50,174 nucleotides of DNA from JAVJUS01 sp040220455 (GTDB lineage Bacteria > Pseudomonadota > Alphaproteobacteria > DSM-16000 > Inquilinaceae), in contig JAVJUS010000043.1 in assembly GCA_040220455.1 (NCBI GenBank), positions 1-50,174 of the forward strand, given 5' to 3'. Below are positions 26,169 to 35,236 of the stretch, in pieces. Numbering within the stretch: position 1 is the stretch's first letter; each line of letters opens with the position of its first letter. A program made the translations under genes and the position numbers. The notes under the pieces are model-generated. The model saw nothing but the letters and a program-made list of their open reading frames with translations. It was not told where the DNA came from and searched no databases.

Positions 26169-29078
26169 ATGACGATGACGAGCCAGGCAGAGCAGACTTC
26201 CTTCCTCTCCGCGCAGAACGCCCATTTCATCGCGGAGCTCTATGCGCAGTTCCAGAAGGACCCCGGATCGGTCGATCCGTCCTGGCGGGGGTTCTTCGCC
26301 TCGCTGGGCGGCGACGCCCGGGAGATCCTGGAGGAGCTGACCGGCCCGAGCTGGGGCCTGAAGAACGGCGCGCTGGACAGCCGGCTCGACGGCTACGCCG
26401 ACGCGCTGATGGCCGCCCAGCCGGCGATCGTGGCGCCGGGCGAGCGCGGCGCGCCCGAGGCCGCCGCCTCCCCGGACGCGATCAAGCGCGCCACGCTCGA
26501 TTCCATCGGCGCCCAGCGCCTGATCCGCGCCTATCGGGTGCGCGGCCATCTGGAAGCGGATCTCGATCCGCTGGGCCTGTCGTCGCGCGAGCCGCATCCG
26601 GAGCTCGACCCGCGCACCTACGGCTTCGCCGACGAGGACTGGGACCGGACGATCTACGTCAACAGCCTGGGCCTCGAGGCGGCCAGCCTGCGCGAGATCG
26701 TGACCCGCCTGCGGGAGACCTATTGCGGGCGCATCGGCGTCGAGTTCCAGCACATCCAGGACCCGGAGCAGAAGGCCTGGATCCAGGAGCGCATCGAGCA
26801 GGTCCACAACCGCACCGAATTCACCGAGCGCGGCAAGCGCGCGATCCTGGAGCGGCTGACCGCGGCGGAGACGTTCGAGCGGTTCTTGAACCTGAAATAC
26901 ACCGGCACCAAGCGCTTCGGCCTGGACGGCGCGGAATCCCTGGTTCCCGCGCTCGAGCAGATCATGAAGCGCGGCGGCCAGCTCGGGCTCGAGGAGATCG
27001 TGCTGGGCATGGCCCATCGCGGCCGGCTCAACGTGCTGGCCAACGTCATGGGCAAGCCGTTCACGGCGATCTTCTCCGAATTCCAGGGCAACCCGGCCAA
27101 TCCGGAGGACGTGCAGGGCTCGGGCGACGTCAAGTACCACCTGGGCACCTCGTCCGACCGGGACTTCGACGGCAACGTCGTCCACCTGTCGCTGACCGCC
27201 AACCCGTCGCATCTGGAGGCGGTCGACCCGGTGGTGATCGGCAAGGTGCGCGCCAAGCAGGCCCAGCGCGGCGACACCGAGCGGATCGAGGTGCTGCCGG
27301 TGCTGCTGCACGGCGACGCCGCCTTCGCCGGCCAGGGCATCGTGGCCGAGACGCTGATGATCTCCGAGCTGCGCGGCTATCGTGTCGGCGGCACGATCCA
27401 CTTCATCATCAACAACCAGATCGGCTTCACCACCTCGCCGTCCTACGCCCGCTCGGGTCCCTACCCGACCGACGTGGCGCTGGCGGTGCAGGCGCCGATC
27501 TTCCACGTCAACGGCGACGATCCCGAGGCCGTGGTCCATGTCAGCCGCGTGGCGATGGAGTTCCGCCAGCGCTTCCACAAGGACGTGGTGGTGGACATGT
27601 TCTGCTACCGCCGCTTCGGCCACAACGAGGGGGACGAGCCGGGCTTCACCCAGCCGCTGATGTACAGGCGCATCGGCGAGCAGCGCCCGACGCGGGAGAT
27701 CTACGGCCGCCGCCTGGTCGAGGAGGGCGTGCTCGCGCCCGATGGGCCTGACCGCATGGTCCAGGCCTTCCACGACCAGCTCGAGCGCGACTACGAGTCG
27801 GCGTCGAACTACAAGCCGAACGAGGCGGACTGGCTGGGCGGCGCCTGGTCGGGCATGACGACGGCGACCGCCGGCGACCGGCGCGGCACGACCGAGGTCT
27901 CCGAGGACCTGCTCAAGGACCTGGGCCACCGCCTGACGCAGGTGCCCGACGGCTTCAACGCCAATTCCAAGATCGTCCGCCAGCTCAAGGCCCGGGCAAG
28001 GATGATCGATTCGGGCAAGGGCATCGACTGGGCGACGGCCGAGGCGCTAGCCTTCGGCACCCTGGTCTGCGAGGGCTATCCGGTGCGCCTCTCGGGCCAG
28101 GATTCCGGCCGAGGCACCTTCTCCCAGCGCCATTCGGTGCTGATCGACCAGGAGACCGAGGCGCGCTACGTCCCGCTCAACAACCTGCGCGAGGGCCAGG
28201 CCCAGTACGAGGTCCATGACAGCCCGCTGAGCGAGTTCGCCGTCATGGGCTTCGAGTACGGCTACTCGCTGGCCGAGCCCAAGGCGCTGGTGCTGTGGGA
28301 GGCGCAGTTCGGCGACTTCGCCAACGGCGCCCAGGTCGTCATCGACCAGTTCCTGTCCTCGGGCGAATCGAAGTGGCTGCGCATGTCGGGCCTGGTCCTG
28401 CTGCTGCCCCACGGCTACGAGGGCCAGGGGCCGGAGCATTCCTCCGCCCGGCTGGAGCGCTTCCTGCAGATGAGCGGGGAGGACAACTGGCAGGTCTGCT
28501 ACCCGACGACGCCGGCCAACTACTTCCACGTCCTACGCCGCCAGCTGCATCGGGAGTTCCGCAAGCCGCTGGTGATCATGACGCCCAAGTCGCTGCTGCG
28601 CCACAAGGAGTGCGTCTCCTCGCTCGGGATGTTCACCGAGGGGACGAGCTTCCATCGTGTGCTCTACGAGGACGTCGAGTTGGCGGCGCCGGAGAAGATC
28701 CGCCGGGTCGTCCTGTGCTCGGGCAAGGTCTACTACGACCTCAAGAAGACCCGGGACGAGCGGGGCATGGAAGACGTCGCGATCATCCGGCTGGAGCAGC
28801 TCTATCCCTTCCCGCGCGACCCGCTGGCCGAGGAGCTGGAGAAGTATCCCAACGCCGACGTGGTCTGGTGCCAGGAGGAGCCGCACAACATGGGCGCCTG
28901 GTTCTTCGTCGACCGCAAGATCGAGGCGATCCTGGAGGAGCTGGGGCACCAGGCGAAGCGGCCTCACTATGTCGGCCGGCGCGACCACGCCGCGCCCTCG
29001 ACCGGCCTCCTGCGCCGCCACAACGAGGAGCAGGCCAAGCTGGTCAACGCCGCGCTCGGCGGCGAGGACCGGCATTGA
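26169..29078 (+). CDS. sucA: 2-oxoglutarate dehydrogenase E1 component
   Basis: 969 residues from ATG 26169 (a second ATG two codons on is also possible). Opens with FLSAQNAHFIAELYAQFQKDPGSVDPSWRGFF, the E1o N-terminal segment that binds the complex core. The thiamin-diphosphate domain has LEEIVLGMAHRGRLNVLANVMGKPF, HLSLTANPSHLEAVDPVVIGKVRA, FIINNQIGFTTSP and HVNGDDPEAVVHV (GDx... cofactor motif). The transketolase-like second half shows SQRHSVLIDQET, VLLLPHGYEGQGPEHSSARLERFLQ and the C-terminal WCQEEPHNMGAW. Decarboxylates 2-oxoglutarate in the TCA cycle. It is separated from sucD by 224 bp of gene-free GC-rich sequence. Confidence 0.97.
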   Translation: MTMTSQAEQTSFLSAQNAHFIAELYAQFQKDPGSVDPSWRGFFASLGGDAREILEELTGPSWGLKNGALDSRLDGYADALMAAQPAIVAPGERGAPEAAASPDAIKRATLDSIGAQRLIRAYRVRGHLEADLDPLGLSSREPHPELDPRTYGFADEDWDRTIYVNSLGLEAASLREIVTRLRETYCGRIGVEFQHIQDPEQKAWIQERIEQVHNRTEFTERGKRAILERLTAAETFERFLNLKYTGTKRFGLDGAESLVPALEQIMKRGGQLGLEEIVLGMAHRGRLNVLANVMGKPFTAIFSEFQGNPANPEDVQGSGDVKYHLGTSSDRDFDGNVVHLSLTANPSHLEAVDPVVIGKVRAKQAQRGDTERIEVLPVLLHGDAAFAGQGIVAETLMISELRGYRVGGTIHFIINNQIGFTTSPSYARSGPYPTDVALAVQAPIFHVNGDDPEAVVHVSRVAMEFRQRFHKDVVVDMFCYRRFGHNEGDEPGFTQPLMYRRIGEQRPTREIYGRRLVEEGVLAPDGPDRMVQAFHDQLERDYESASNYKPNEADWLGGAWSGMTTATAGDRRGTTEVSEDLLKDLGHRLTQVPDGFNANSKIVRQLKARARMIDSGKGIDWATAEALAFGTLVCEGYPVRLSGQDSGRGTFSQRHSVLIDQETEARYVPLNNLREGQAQYEVHDSPLSEFAVMGFEYGYSLAEPKALVLWEAQFGDFANGAQVVIDQFLSSGESKWLRMSGLVLLLPHGYEGQGPEHSSARLERFLQMSGEDNWQVCYPTTPANYFHVLRRQLHREFRKPLVIMTPKSLLRHKECVSSLGMFTEGTSFHRVLYEDVELAAPEKIRRVVLCSGKVYYDLKKTRDERGMEDVAIIRLEQLYPFPRDPLAEELEKYPNADVVWCQEEPHNMGAWFFVDRKIEAILEELGHQAKRPHYVGRRDHAAPSTGLLRRHNEEQAKLVNAALGGEDRH

Positions 29079-29147
29079 CCGGCCGCCCGCCCCGGAACCC
29101 CGCCGCCATTCGCCAACCAGCGCGCCGCTGAACGAAGGTCTGTCGTA

Positions 29148-30449
29148 ATGAGCATCGAAATCGTCGTGCCCACCCTGGGCGAATCGGTCAGCGAGGCGAC
29201 CGTCGCCCAATGGCTCAAGAAGCCGGGGGACAGCGTCTCGCGCGACGAGCCCGTGGTCGAGCTGGAGACGGACAAGGTCACGCTGGAAGTCAACGCCACC
29301 GGCGCCGGCACGCTCCAGGAGATCAAGGTCAAGGAGGGCGACAGCGTCGAGGTCGGCGCCGTCCTCGGCCTGATCGGCGAGGGCGGCGAGGCCGCCGCGC
29401 CGGCGCCGGCCGCGAAGGGCGACGGTGAGGCCGCGAAGGCGCCGGCCCCCGCGCCCTCCCCCGCCAAGGCGGAGGAGACGGCCGCCGAGGGCGAGAGCGA
29501 CGCGATCGCCCTGCCGGCGGCGCGCAAGCTGATCGAGGAGCACGGGCTGGAGGCCTCGGCGATCAAGGGCACCGGCAAGGGCGGCCGGATCACCAAGGAG
29601 GACGTGCTCACCCATCTGGAGCAGCGCAAGGACGAGGCGACGCCCGCCAAGGCGTCCGCGCCCGCGCCGGCCCCCGCTTCGGCGGAGACCGGGGCGACGA
29701 TCGAGGTGCCGAAGTTCGAGCGCCCCGAGCCCAAGGAGCGGCCGCGCCAGGACCTCGAGGAACGCGTGCGCATGACCAAGCTGCGCCGCACCATCGCGAC
29801 GCGGCTCAAGCAGGCGCAGGACACGGCGGCGATGCTCACCACCTTCAACGAGGTGGACCTGACCGAACTGATCGCCACGCGCAACCGCTACCGCGAGAGC
29901 TTCGAGAAGAAGCACGGCGTCCGGCTCGGCTTCATGAGCTTCTTCGCCAAGGCCTGCGTGACCGCGCTGCAGGAGCTGCCGGCCGTCAACGCCGAGGTCG
30001 AGGGCGAGGACATCGTCTACAAGAACTACTACGACATCGGCGTCGCCGTCGGCACCTCGCAGGGCCTGGTCGTGCCGGTGGTGCGCGACGTCGACAAGCT
30101 GGGCTTCGCGGAGATCGAGAAGACGATCGGCGATCTCGGCCGCAAGGCGCGCGACGGCAAGCTGACCATGGGCGAGCTGACCGGCGGCACCTTCACGATC
30201 ACCAATGGCGGGGTCTACGGCTCGCTGATGTCGACGCCGATCCTCAACCCGCCCCAGTCGGGCATCCTGGGCATGCACAAGATCCAGGAGCGGCCGATGG
30301 CGGTGAACGGCCAGGTCGAGATCCGGCCGATGATGTACCTGGCGCTGAGCTACGACCATCGCATCGTCGACGGGCGCGAGGCGGTCACCTTCCTGGTCCG
30401 CGTCAAGGAATGCATCGAGGACCCGCAGCGCATCCTGCTCGACGTGTGA
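29148..30449 (+). CDS. sucB: 2-oxoglutarate dehydrogenase E2 (dihydrolipoyl succinyltransferase)
   Basis: 433 residues. Lipoyl domain 1-77 with the lipoylated Lys in ELETDKVTLEV; an Ala/Pro/Lys linker; the E3/E1-binding domain around 118-155 (ALPAARKLIEEHGLEASAIKGTGKGGRITKEDVL); a second Ala/Pro linker; then the catalytic acyltransferase core from about 200 with TTFNEVDLTELIATRNRY, GGTFTITNGGVYGSLMSTPILNPPQ and the active site SYDHRIVDGREAV. The dihydrolipoamide dehydrogenase gene (lpd) that usually follows is not here; an amidase gene does instead. Confidence 0.97.
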   Translation: MSIEIVVPTLGESVSEATVAQWLKKPGDSVSRDEPVVELETDKVTLEVNATGAGTLQEIKVKEGDSVEVGAVLGLIGEGGEAAAPAPAAKGDGEAAKAPAPAPSPAKAEETAAEGESDAIALPAARKLIEEHGLEASAIKGTGKGGRITKEDVLTHLEQRKDEATPAKASAPAPAPASAETGATIEVPKFERPEPKERPRQDLEERVRMTKLRRTIATRLKQAQDTAAMLTTFNEVDLTELIATRNRYRESFEKKHGVRLGFMSFFAKACVTALQELPAVNAEVEGEDIVYKNYYDIGVAVGTSQGLVVPVVRDVDKLGFAEIEKTIGDLGRKARDGKLTMGELTGGTFTITNGGVYGSLMSTPILNPPQSGILGMHKIQERPMAVNGQVEIRPMMYLALSYDHRIVDGREAVTFLVRVKECIEDPQRILLDV

Positions 30450-30469
30450 GGACGGCCGCGTCGCCGTCC
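30450..30469 (+). terminator. Hairpin directly after sucB, possible terminator
   Basis: GGACGGC (30450-30456) and GCCGTCC (30463-30469) form a perfect 7-bp stem with a 6-nt loop starting one base after the sucB stop. There is no T-run, so if it ends transcription it would do so imperfectly or with Rho. Confidence 0.35.
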
Positions 30470-30482
30470 CCTCGCGCGGAAA

Positions 30483-30511
30483 TTGCAGGCGGGCCGGCGT
30501 CGCGATAGGGT
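30483..30511 (+). promoter_or_regulatory. Candidate amidase promoter, possibly leaderless transcript
   Basis: TTGCAG (30483-30488) and TAGGGT (30506-30511) are separated by 17 bp. The amidase ATG begins at 30518, only 7 bp after the -10 box, so the expected start of transcription coincides with the start codon. No Shine-Dalgarno is visible before the ATG. Confidence 0.4.
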
Positions 30512-30517
30512 CCCGTC

Positions 30518-31882
30518 ATGCTCGATCGTCCCCTGGCCGAACGCCCGCTCGGCGCCCTGACGGCCGCGCTCGAGGCCGGCCGCGCCTCCGCCCTCGATCT
30601 GGCCGAGGCCGCGCTCGCCGCGGTCGAGGCGGCCGGGCCGGCGGAGGCCGGACGGATCTATCTCGGCCTGGAGCCGGAGCAGGTGCGCGCCCAGGCACGC
30701 GCGGCGGACGCCCTGCGCGTCGCCAGCGGGCCATCGGGGCCGCTCGCCGGGCTGCCGATCGCGATCAAGGACCTGTTCGACGTGGCCGGCGAGGTGACGC
30801 GCGCCGGCTCCGTCGCGCTCGACGACGCCGCCTCGGCGACCGCGACCGCGCCGGCCATCGCCCGGCTCGCCGCCGCCGGGGCCGTCATCGTCGGGCGGAC
30901 CAACATGACCGAGTTCGCCTTCTCCGGCCTGGGCCTCAACCCGCATTACGGCACGCCCGGCAACCCGCACGACCCGTCGCGGATCCCGGGCGGCTCGTCC
31001 TCCGGCGCGGCGGTCGCGGTCGGCCGCGGCATGGCGGCCGCGGCGATCGGCAGCGACACCGGCGGATCGGTGCGCATTCCGGCCGCGCTGTGCGGCCTCG
31101 CCGGGTTCAAGCCGAGCCAGGCCGCCGTGCCGCGCGACGGCGCCCTGCCCCTGTCGACGAGTCTCGACACCGTCGGCCCGATCGCCCCGAGTCTCGCCTG
31201 CTGCTGGCTGCTGCATTCGGTCATGGCCGGACGGCCGGTCGCGCCGCTGACGCCCCGGCCCGTCGACCGGCAGGTGCTGGGCGTGCCCGACCGGGTCGTG
31301 CTCGACGATGCCGAGCCCGGGGTCGCCCGGGTGTTCGAGGAGACGGTCACGCGCCTGTCGGCCGCCGGGGCGCGGGTCGTCGACCTGCCAGCGCCGGAGT
31401 TCGAGGCGGCGCTCGCCGCCCAGAGCCCGGTCTCCTTTGCCGCGGCCGAGGCCTTCGCCTGGCACGCCGCGCTGCTCGACCGCGCGGGCGCGCGCTACGA
31501 TCCGCGGGTGCGCTCGCGGATCGAGCGCGGGCGTGACGCCCGGGCGGCGGACTACATCGCGCTGTTGGCGGAGCGCCGGCGGGTGATGGGGGCGTGGCGC
31601 GACCGGACCCGGGATCTCGACGCCGTGATCGCGCCGACCGTCCCGATCACGGCGCCGCCGCTCGCCGCGCTGGAGGCCGACGACGACGCCTATCACCGCA
31701 CCAATCTGCTGGTGCTGCGCAACACGACGCTGGGCAACCTGCTCGACACGCCGGCGGCCTCGCTGCCCTGTGGTCCTGTCGACGGGCTGCCGGTCGGGCT
31801 GATGGTCATGGGCCGCACGGGCCACGACGGCACCCTGGCCCGGGTCGCCGCCGGCATCGAGGCCGCCCTGACGGTGTTCTGA
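30518..31882 (+). CDS. Amidase-signature family hydrolase
   Basis: 454 residues. The Ser-cisSer-Lys triad is readable: Lys84 in LPIAIKDLFDVAG, the GGSSSGAA motif (Ser near 161) and the nucleophile Ser184 in GSDTGGSVRIPAALCGLAGFKPS. TNMTEFAFSGLGLNPHYG and the C-terminal GLPVGLMVMGRTGHDGTLARV also fit. Family members hydrolyse amides or act in GatA-type amidotransfer; without gatB/gatC neighbours and with the divergent C-terminal half, a catabolic amidase is the more likely role. Substrate unknown. Follows sucB by 68 bp. Confidence 0.9.
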   Translation: MLDRPLAERPLGALTAALEAGRASALDLAEAALAAVEAAGPAEAGRIYLGLEPEQVRAQARAADALRVASGPSGPLAGLPIAIKDLFDVAGEVTRAGSVALDDAASATATAPAIARLAAAGAVIVGRTNMTEFAFSGLGLNPHYGTPGNPHDPSRIPGGSSSGAAVAVGRGMAAAAIGSDTGGSVRIPAALCGLAGFKPSQAAVPRDGALPLSTSLDTVGPIAPSLACCWLLHSVMAGRPVAPLTPRPVDRQVLGVPDRVVLDDAEPGVARVFEETVTRLSAAGARVVDLPAPEFEAALAAQSPVSFAAAEAFAWHAALLDRAGARYDPRVRSRIERGRDARAADYIALLAERRRVMGAWRDRTRDLDAVIAPTVPITAPPLAALEADDDAYHRTNLLVLRNTTLGNLLDTPAASLPCGPVDGLPVGLMVMGRTGHDGTLARVAAGIEAALTVF

Positions 31883-31918
31883 GCCCGGCGGGAGAGGCCG
31901 CGCGGCCGGGCCAGCGCC

Positions 31919-31946
31919 GTCGCGCACCGCTTGCGCGGTGGGCGAC
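31919..31946. terminator. Hairpin between convergent amidase and rppH genes
   Basis: GTCGC-G-CACCGC, loop TTGC, GCGGTG-G-GCGAC forms an 11-bp stem with one G-G mismatch in the 92-bp gap between two stop codons. The position suggests a bidirectional terminator, although neither strand has a U-tract. Confidence 0.45.
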
Positions 31947-31974
31947 CTACCGCGGGAGAGGCCGGGCGGGCCCG

Positions 31975-32523
31975 TCAGCGCGGGCCGGGCGGGCCGGGCG
32001 GGCCGAAATGGGGCGCGAAGGCGTCGAGGACCCGGTCATAGATGGCGCGCTTGAAGGCGACGATGTCGGCGCGCACCGACTCCGCATCGGCCCAGCGCCA
32101 GGCGTCGAACTCGGCGTGATGGGCCTCCAGGTCGATTTCCGCATCCCGGCCGGTGAAGCGCATCGCGAACCATTTCTGCGCCTGGCCGCGCCACTTGCCG
32201 CCCATCACCCGGCCGCGCAGGTCCACCGGCAGGTCGTAGGCGAGCCAGCCGTCCAGCTCGTCGATCACCTCGGCCCGGTCGGTGCCGGTCTCTTCCACCA
32301 ACTCGCGCAGCGCGGCGTCGACCGGCGCCTCGCCCGGATCGATGCCGCCCTGGGGCATCTGCCACGCCTCCGGCGTGTCGCGCCGGCGGCCGACGAAGAT
32401 CCGGCCGCGCGGATCGATCAGGCAGATACCGACGCAGGGCCGGTAAGGCCGCGCGTCGCCGTCATCGGGCGGTGCCGGGAAGTCCGTCCAGGAAGGTCGG
32501 GACGCCGACGGCCGGTCGCTCAT
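31975..32523 (-). CDS. rppH: RNA pyrophosphohydrolase (Nudix)
   Basis: 182 residues from ATG 32523, overlapping the deacetylase stop by four bases. The Nudix box GGIDPGEAPVDAALRELVEETGT (about 61-83) is complete, and YRPCVGICLIDPRGRIFVGRR and AWQMPQGGID flank it as in RppH. KWRGQAQKWFAMRFTG and the FDAWRWADAESV segment are also typical. RppH removes pyrophosphate from 5' ends of mRNA to start decay. A proline-rich C-terminus (PPGPPGPR) is unremarkable. The order envC-ctpA-deacetylase-rppH is conserved in alphaproteobacteria. Confidence 0.95.
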   Translation of the reverse strand: MSDRPSASRPSWTDFPAPPDDGDARPYRPCVGICLIDPRGRIFVGRRRDTPEAWQMPQGGIDPGEAPVDAALRELVEETGTDRAEVIDELDGWLAYDLPVDLRGRVMGGKWRGQAQKWFAMRFTGRDAEIDLEAHHAEFDAWRWADAESVRADIVAFKRAIYDRVLDAFAPHFGPPGPPGPR

Positions 32524-33716
32524 CGGCCGGTCCGGTCGGGCTGGAGATCGGCCACCGCGCTGATCGGCGCCAGCACCAGCCCGCGATCGGCCAGCCCGTC
32601 GGCCCAGCCGTCGAGCCGGTCGAGCACCGAGGGCAGCGGCCGGACGATCGCCACGGCGGCGCCCTGCTCGCGGGCCAGGGCCTCGACGGCCTCGAGTTGC
32701 AGGGTCGCCATGTCGCGCGAGGCCATGTCGCCGATGCGCCGGTCGACCGCCGCCCGGGGCACGCCCAGCGCGCTGGCCAGCCGCGTGGCCAGCGGCGCGC
32801 CGGCATCGGTGCCCTCGACATAGATCAGCCCGCGACCGCCGATCTCGGCCAGCACCGGGCGCAGCCCCTCCTCCAGCGTGGCGAATCGGTCGCCGGTGGC
32901 GTTGACGATGCCGACATAGCCCGTCGTCCGCGCCAGGGCCCAATGCAGCCGATCCCGGTTGGCTCCGGCGTCGAGCGCGGAAAGAAGGGTCTCCGGCCCC
33001 GGATCGTCGGCCGGGTAGCCCACCGGCTCCATCGGCACTTCCAGCAGCACCTCGTGGCCCGCCGTGCGCGCGTCGGCGAGCCACCGGTCGATGTCCGCGG
33101 CATACGGATCCAGCGCCAGCGTGATTTCCGACGGCAGGCGGTCGATCACGGTGCGCGTGCTCGACGCCATCATGCCCATGTCGAGCACGACCACCGCCAC
33201 GCGCGGGCGCGGATCGGTCGCGTCGAAGGGATGGGCATAGGCCGTGCGCGGCATGCGGCCATCCGCCCCGACCCGCGGCAGCAGGCCGTCGGGCGAGGGC
33301 TCCAGCAGGGCCGGAATGGCGACCGCCGGCAGGGGGTCGCCGGCCTCCACCGCTTCGGGGACCACCGTGCTCCCCACATCCGGGGCCGGTTCCGTCGCCG
33401 GAGGCGACGCGGCCGTCTCCGGGCCGTCGGGCACGGGAGTCCCGGCACCGCCATCGGCCGAGTCCCCAGCGGCGGTGCCGGCCCCAGCCGCCTCGGGAAC
33501 CGGCACGGTCCGGGTCAGCGCGGCGGCGTCGCTCGCCCGGCGCAGGGTCTCGACCGTCTCGTCGGCGCGCAGCGCGGCCCAGAGGACGACGCCGCCGATC
33601 GCCGCCGCGACCACCAGGACCGCAAGGCCCAGCGCCCCGCCCCCCCGGCCGCCGCCGGCACGACCACCGCTTCGTCGCCGCGACACGGCCTCGGCTGACG
33701 CCCGTGGCTCCGCCAA
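32520..33716 (-). CDS. Divergent polysaccharide deacetylase family protein
   Basis: 398 residues. A basic N-terminus and one membrane helix (about 28-48) are followed by a ~100-residue Ala/Pro/Gly linker, then a COG2861-type domain (about 165-398): RVAVVVLDMGMMASSTRTVIDRLP, ITLALDPYAADIDRWLADARTAGHEVLLEVPMEP, GIVNATGDRFATLEEGLRPVL and GLIYVEGTDAG. The family resembles carbohydrate esterase 4 but with altered catalytic residues; it is thought to act on cell-envelope polysaccharide. It likely faces the periplasm. Located between ctpA and rppH as in many relatives. Confidence 0.9.
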   Translation of the reverse strand: MAEPRASAEAVSRRRSGGRAGGGRGGGALGLAVLVVAAAIGGVVLWAALRADETVETLRRASDAAALTRTVPVPEAAGAGTAAGDSADGGAGTPVPDGPETAASPPATEPAPDVGSTVVPEAVEAGDPLPAVAIPALLEPSPDGLLPRVGADGRMPRTAYAHPFDATDPRPRVAVVVLDMGMMASSTRTVIDRLPSEITLALDPYAADIDRWLADARTAGHEVLLEVPMEPVGYPADDPGPETLLSALDAGANRDRLHWALARTTGYVGIVNATGDRFATLEEGLRPVLAEIGGRGLIYVEGTDAGAPLATRLASALGVPRAAVDRRIGDMASRDMATLQLEAVEALAREQGAAVAIVRPLPSVLDRLDGWADGLADRGLVLAPISAVADLQPDRTGR

Positions 33717-33742
33717 GAAGGCCTCCTCCCGCCTCGGCCGCT

Positions 33743-33791
33743 AGGGCAATTGTCGAACTGATGGAATCATCAGTTCGGAGGGAATTGCCCT
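33743..33791. repeat. Long palindrome between ctpA and the deacetylase gene
   Basis: AGGGCAATT (33743-33751) pairs with AATTGCCCT (33783-33791), and inside it CGAACTGATG (33754-33763) pairs perfectly with CATCAGTTCG (33768-33777) around a GAAT loop. A second hairpin follows at 33819-33836 (TGCGCCC/GGGCGCA). Both lie in the 149-bp gap after the ctpA stop and before the deacetylase start (both on the minus strand). They are less GC-rich than the surroundings and look like a dispersed short palindromic repeat. Confidence 0.75.
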
Positions 33792-33865
33792 ATCTTCAAC
33801 AACCTAGAGCATCTCATCTGCGCCCGTTCGGGCGCAGGACGCTCAAGCGTGCCGGGCGCGGCCGC

Positions 33866-35236
33866 CTACTCGGCCGCCCGGCGCTCGAACAGGGCGATGC
33901 CGCGCAGGAGATCCAGCGCGCGAAGGAGCTGGTAGTCCGTCGCGGCCTCGCGCTCCGCGGCCTCCTCGGCCGTCTCCTCGGTCTCCCCCTCGTCCGGAGC
34001 GCCCTCGTCGGACGCGCCGTCCGCACCCTCGTCCGACGCGTCGTCGTCGTTGGCCGGCGCCAAGACCGGCACGGGCTCCCCGTTGCCGTTGCTCAGCGCG
34101 CCGCGCAGATCAGCCTCGCGCCGGGCGGAGACCTCGAGCTCCTCGATCCGGGCCGGCGGCACGACGATGTCGGGCTCGATGCCGGCCGCCTGGATCGAGG
34201 TCCCCGAAGGCGTGTAGTAGCGCGCCGTCGTCAGCCGCATCGCCCCGTGGCCCGGCAGCGGCACGATCGTCTGGACCGAGCCCTTGCCGAACGACCGGGT
34301 GCCCAGCAGCACGCCGCGGCGATGGTCCTGCAACGCGCCGGCGACGATCTCCGAGGCCGAGGCCGAGCCACCGTTGATCAGCACGACCAGCGGCTTGCCG
34401 TCGGCGAGGTCGCCGTCCTCGGCGTTGTAGCGCTGGGTCGTCTCCGGATCGCGCCCGCGGGTCGAGACCACCTCGCCGGCATCGAGGAAGGTGTCGGAGA
34501 CCGCGATCGCCTGGTCGAGCAGGCCGCCCGGATTGTTGCGCAGATCCAGCACATACCCGATCAGGTCGGGGCCGAGTTCCTCTTCCAGCGCCGCGATGGC
34601 GTCGGCGAGACCGCTCTGGGTCTGCTCGGTGAAGCTCGTGATGCGGAGGTAGCCGACGTTGTCCTCCGCGCGCCAGCGCACCGATTCGATCGTGATGACG
34701 TCGCGCTCCAGCGTCACGTCGAACGGCTCTTCCTCGCCGCGCTGTATCGTCAGCTCGATGTCGCTGCCCGGCGGGCCGCGCATCCGGTCGACCGCCTCGT
34801 TGAGGGTCAGCCCCAGCACCGGCTCGCCGTCGAGATGGGTGATGTAGTCGCCCGCCTCGAGGCCCGCGCGGTAGGCCGGCGTGTCGTCGATCGGCGAGAC
34901 CACGAGTACGAACCCGTTCTCCATGGTCACCTCGATGCCGAGCCCGCCGAACGAGCCGCGGGTCTGGACCTGCATGTCCTGGAAGGTCTCGGCGTCGAGA
35001 TAGCTCGAATGCGGGTCGAGCGACGTCAGCATGCCGTTGATCGCCGCCTCGATGAGGTCCTGGTCGCTGACCTCCTCGACATATTCGGCGCGCACGCGCT
35101 CGAACACCTCGCCGAACAGGTCGAGCTGGCGATAGGTGTCGTTGCGGTCGTCGTTCTGCGCCGGGGCGCTCGCCGGGGCCGCCACCACGGCGATCGCCAG
35201 CAGGGCCGCCGCGGCGGCAAGACGCGTCATCCTCAT
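33866..35236 (-). CDS. ctpA: C-terminal processing protease (S41)
   Basis: 456 residues: signal peptide (about 1-24), N-terminal helical cap with LFGEVFERVRAEYVEEVSDQDLIEAAINGMLTSLDPHSSYL, PDZ domain about 95-165 (GLGIEVTMENGFVLVVSPIDDTPAYRAGLEAGDYI), then the S41 catalytic core. The Ser/Lys dyad lies in INGGSASASEIVAGAL (Ser within 291-295) and RSFGKGSVQT (Lys318). It trims periplasmic proteins, including peptidoglycan hydrolases. An unusually acidic linker (DDDASDEGADGASDEG, about 395-425) precedes the end. It overlaps envC by four bases. Confidence 0.95.
   Translation of the reverse strand: MRMTRLAAAAALLAIAVVAAPASAPAQNDDRNDTYRQLDLFGEVFERVRAEYVEEVSDQDLIEAAINGMLTSLDPHSSYLDAETFQDMQVQTRGSFGGLGIEVTMENGFVLVVSPIDDTPAYRAGLEAGDYITHLDGEPVLGLTLNEAVDRMRGPPGSDIELTIQRGEEEPFDVTLERDVITIESVRWRAEDNVGYLRITSFTEQTQSGLADAIAALEEELGPDLIGYVLDLRNNPGGLLDQAIAVSDTFLDAGEVVSTRGRDPETTQRYNAEDGDLADGKPLVVLINGGSASASEIVAGALQDHRRGVLLGTRSFGKGSVQTIVPLPGHGAMRLTTARYYTPSGTSIQAAGIEPDIVVPPARIEELEVSARREADLRGALSNGNGEPVPVLAPANDDDASDEGADGASDEGAPDEGETEETAEEAAEREAATDYQLLRALDLLRGIALFERRAAE

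Noticed and set aside
29079..29147. Possible small gene between sucA and sucB
   Set aside because: Only a short gap with a ribosome binding site region; no supported frame.
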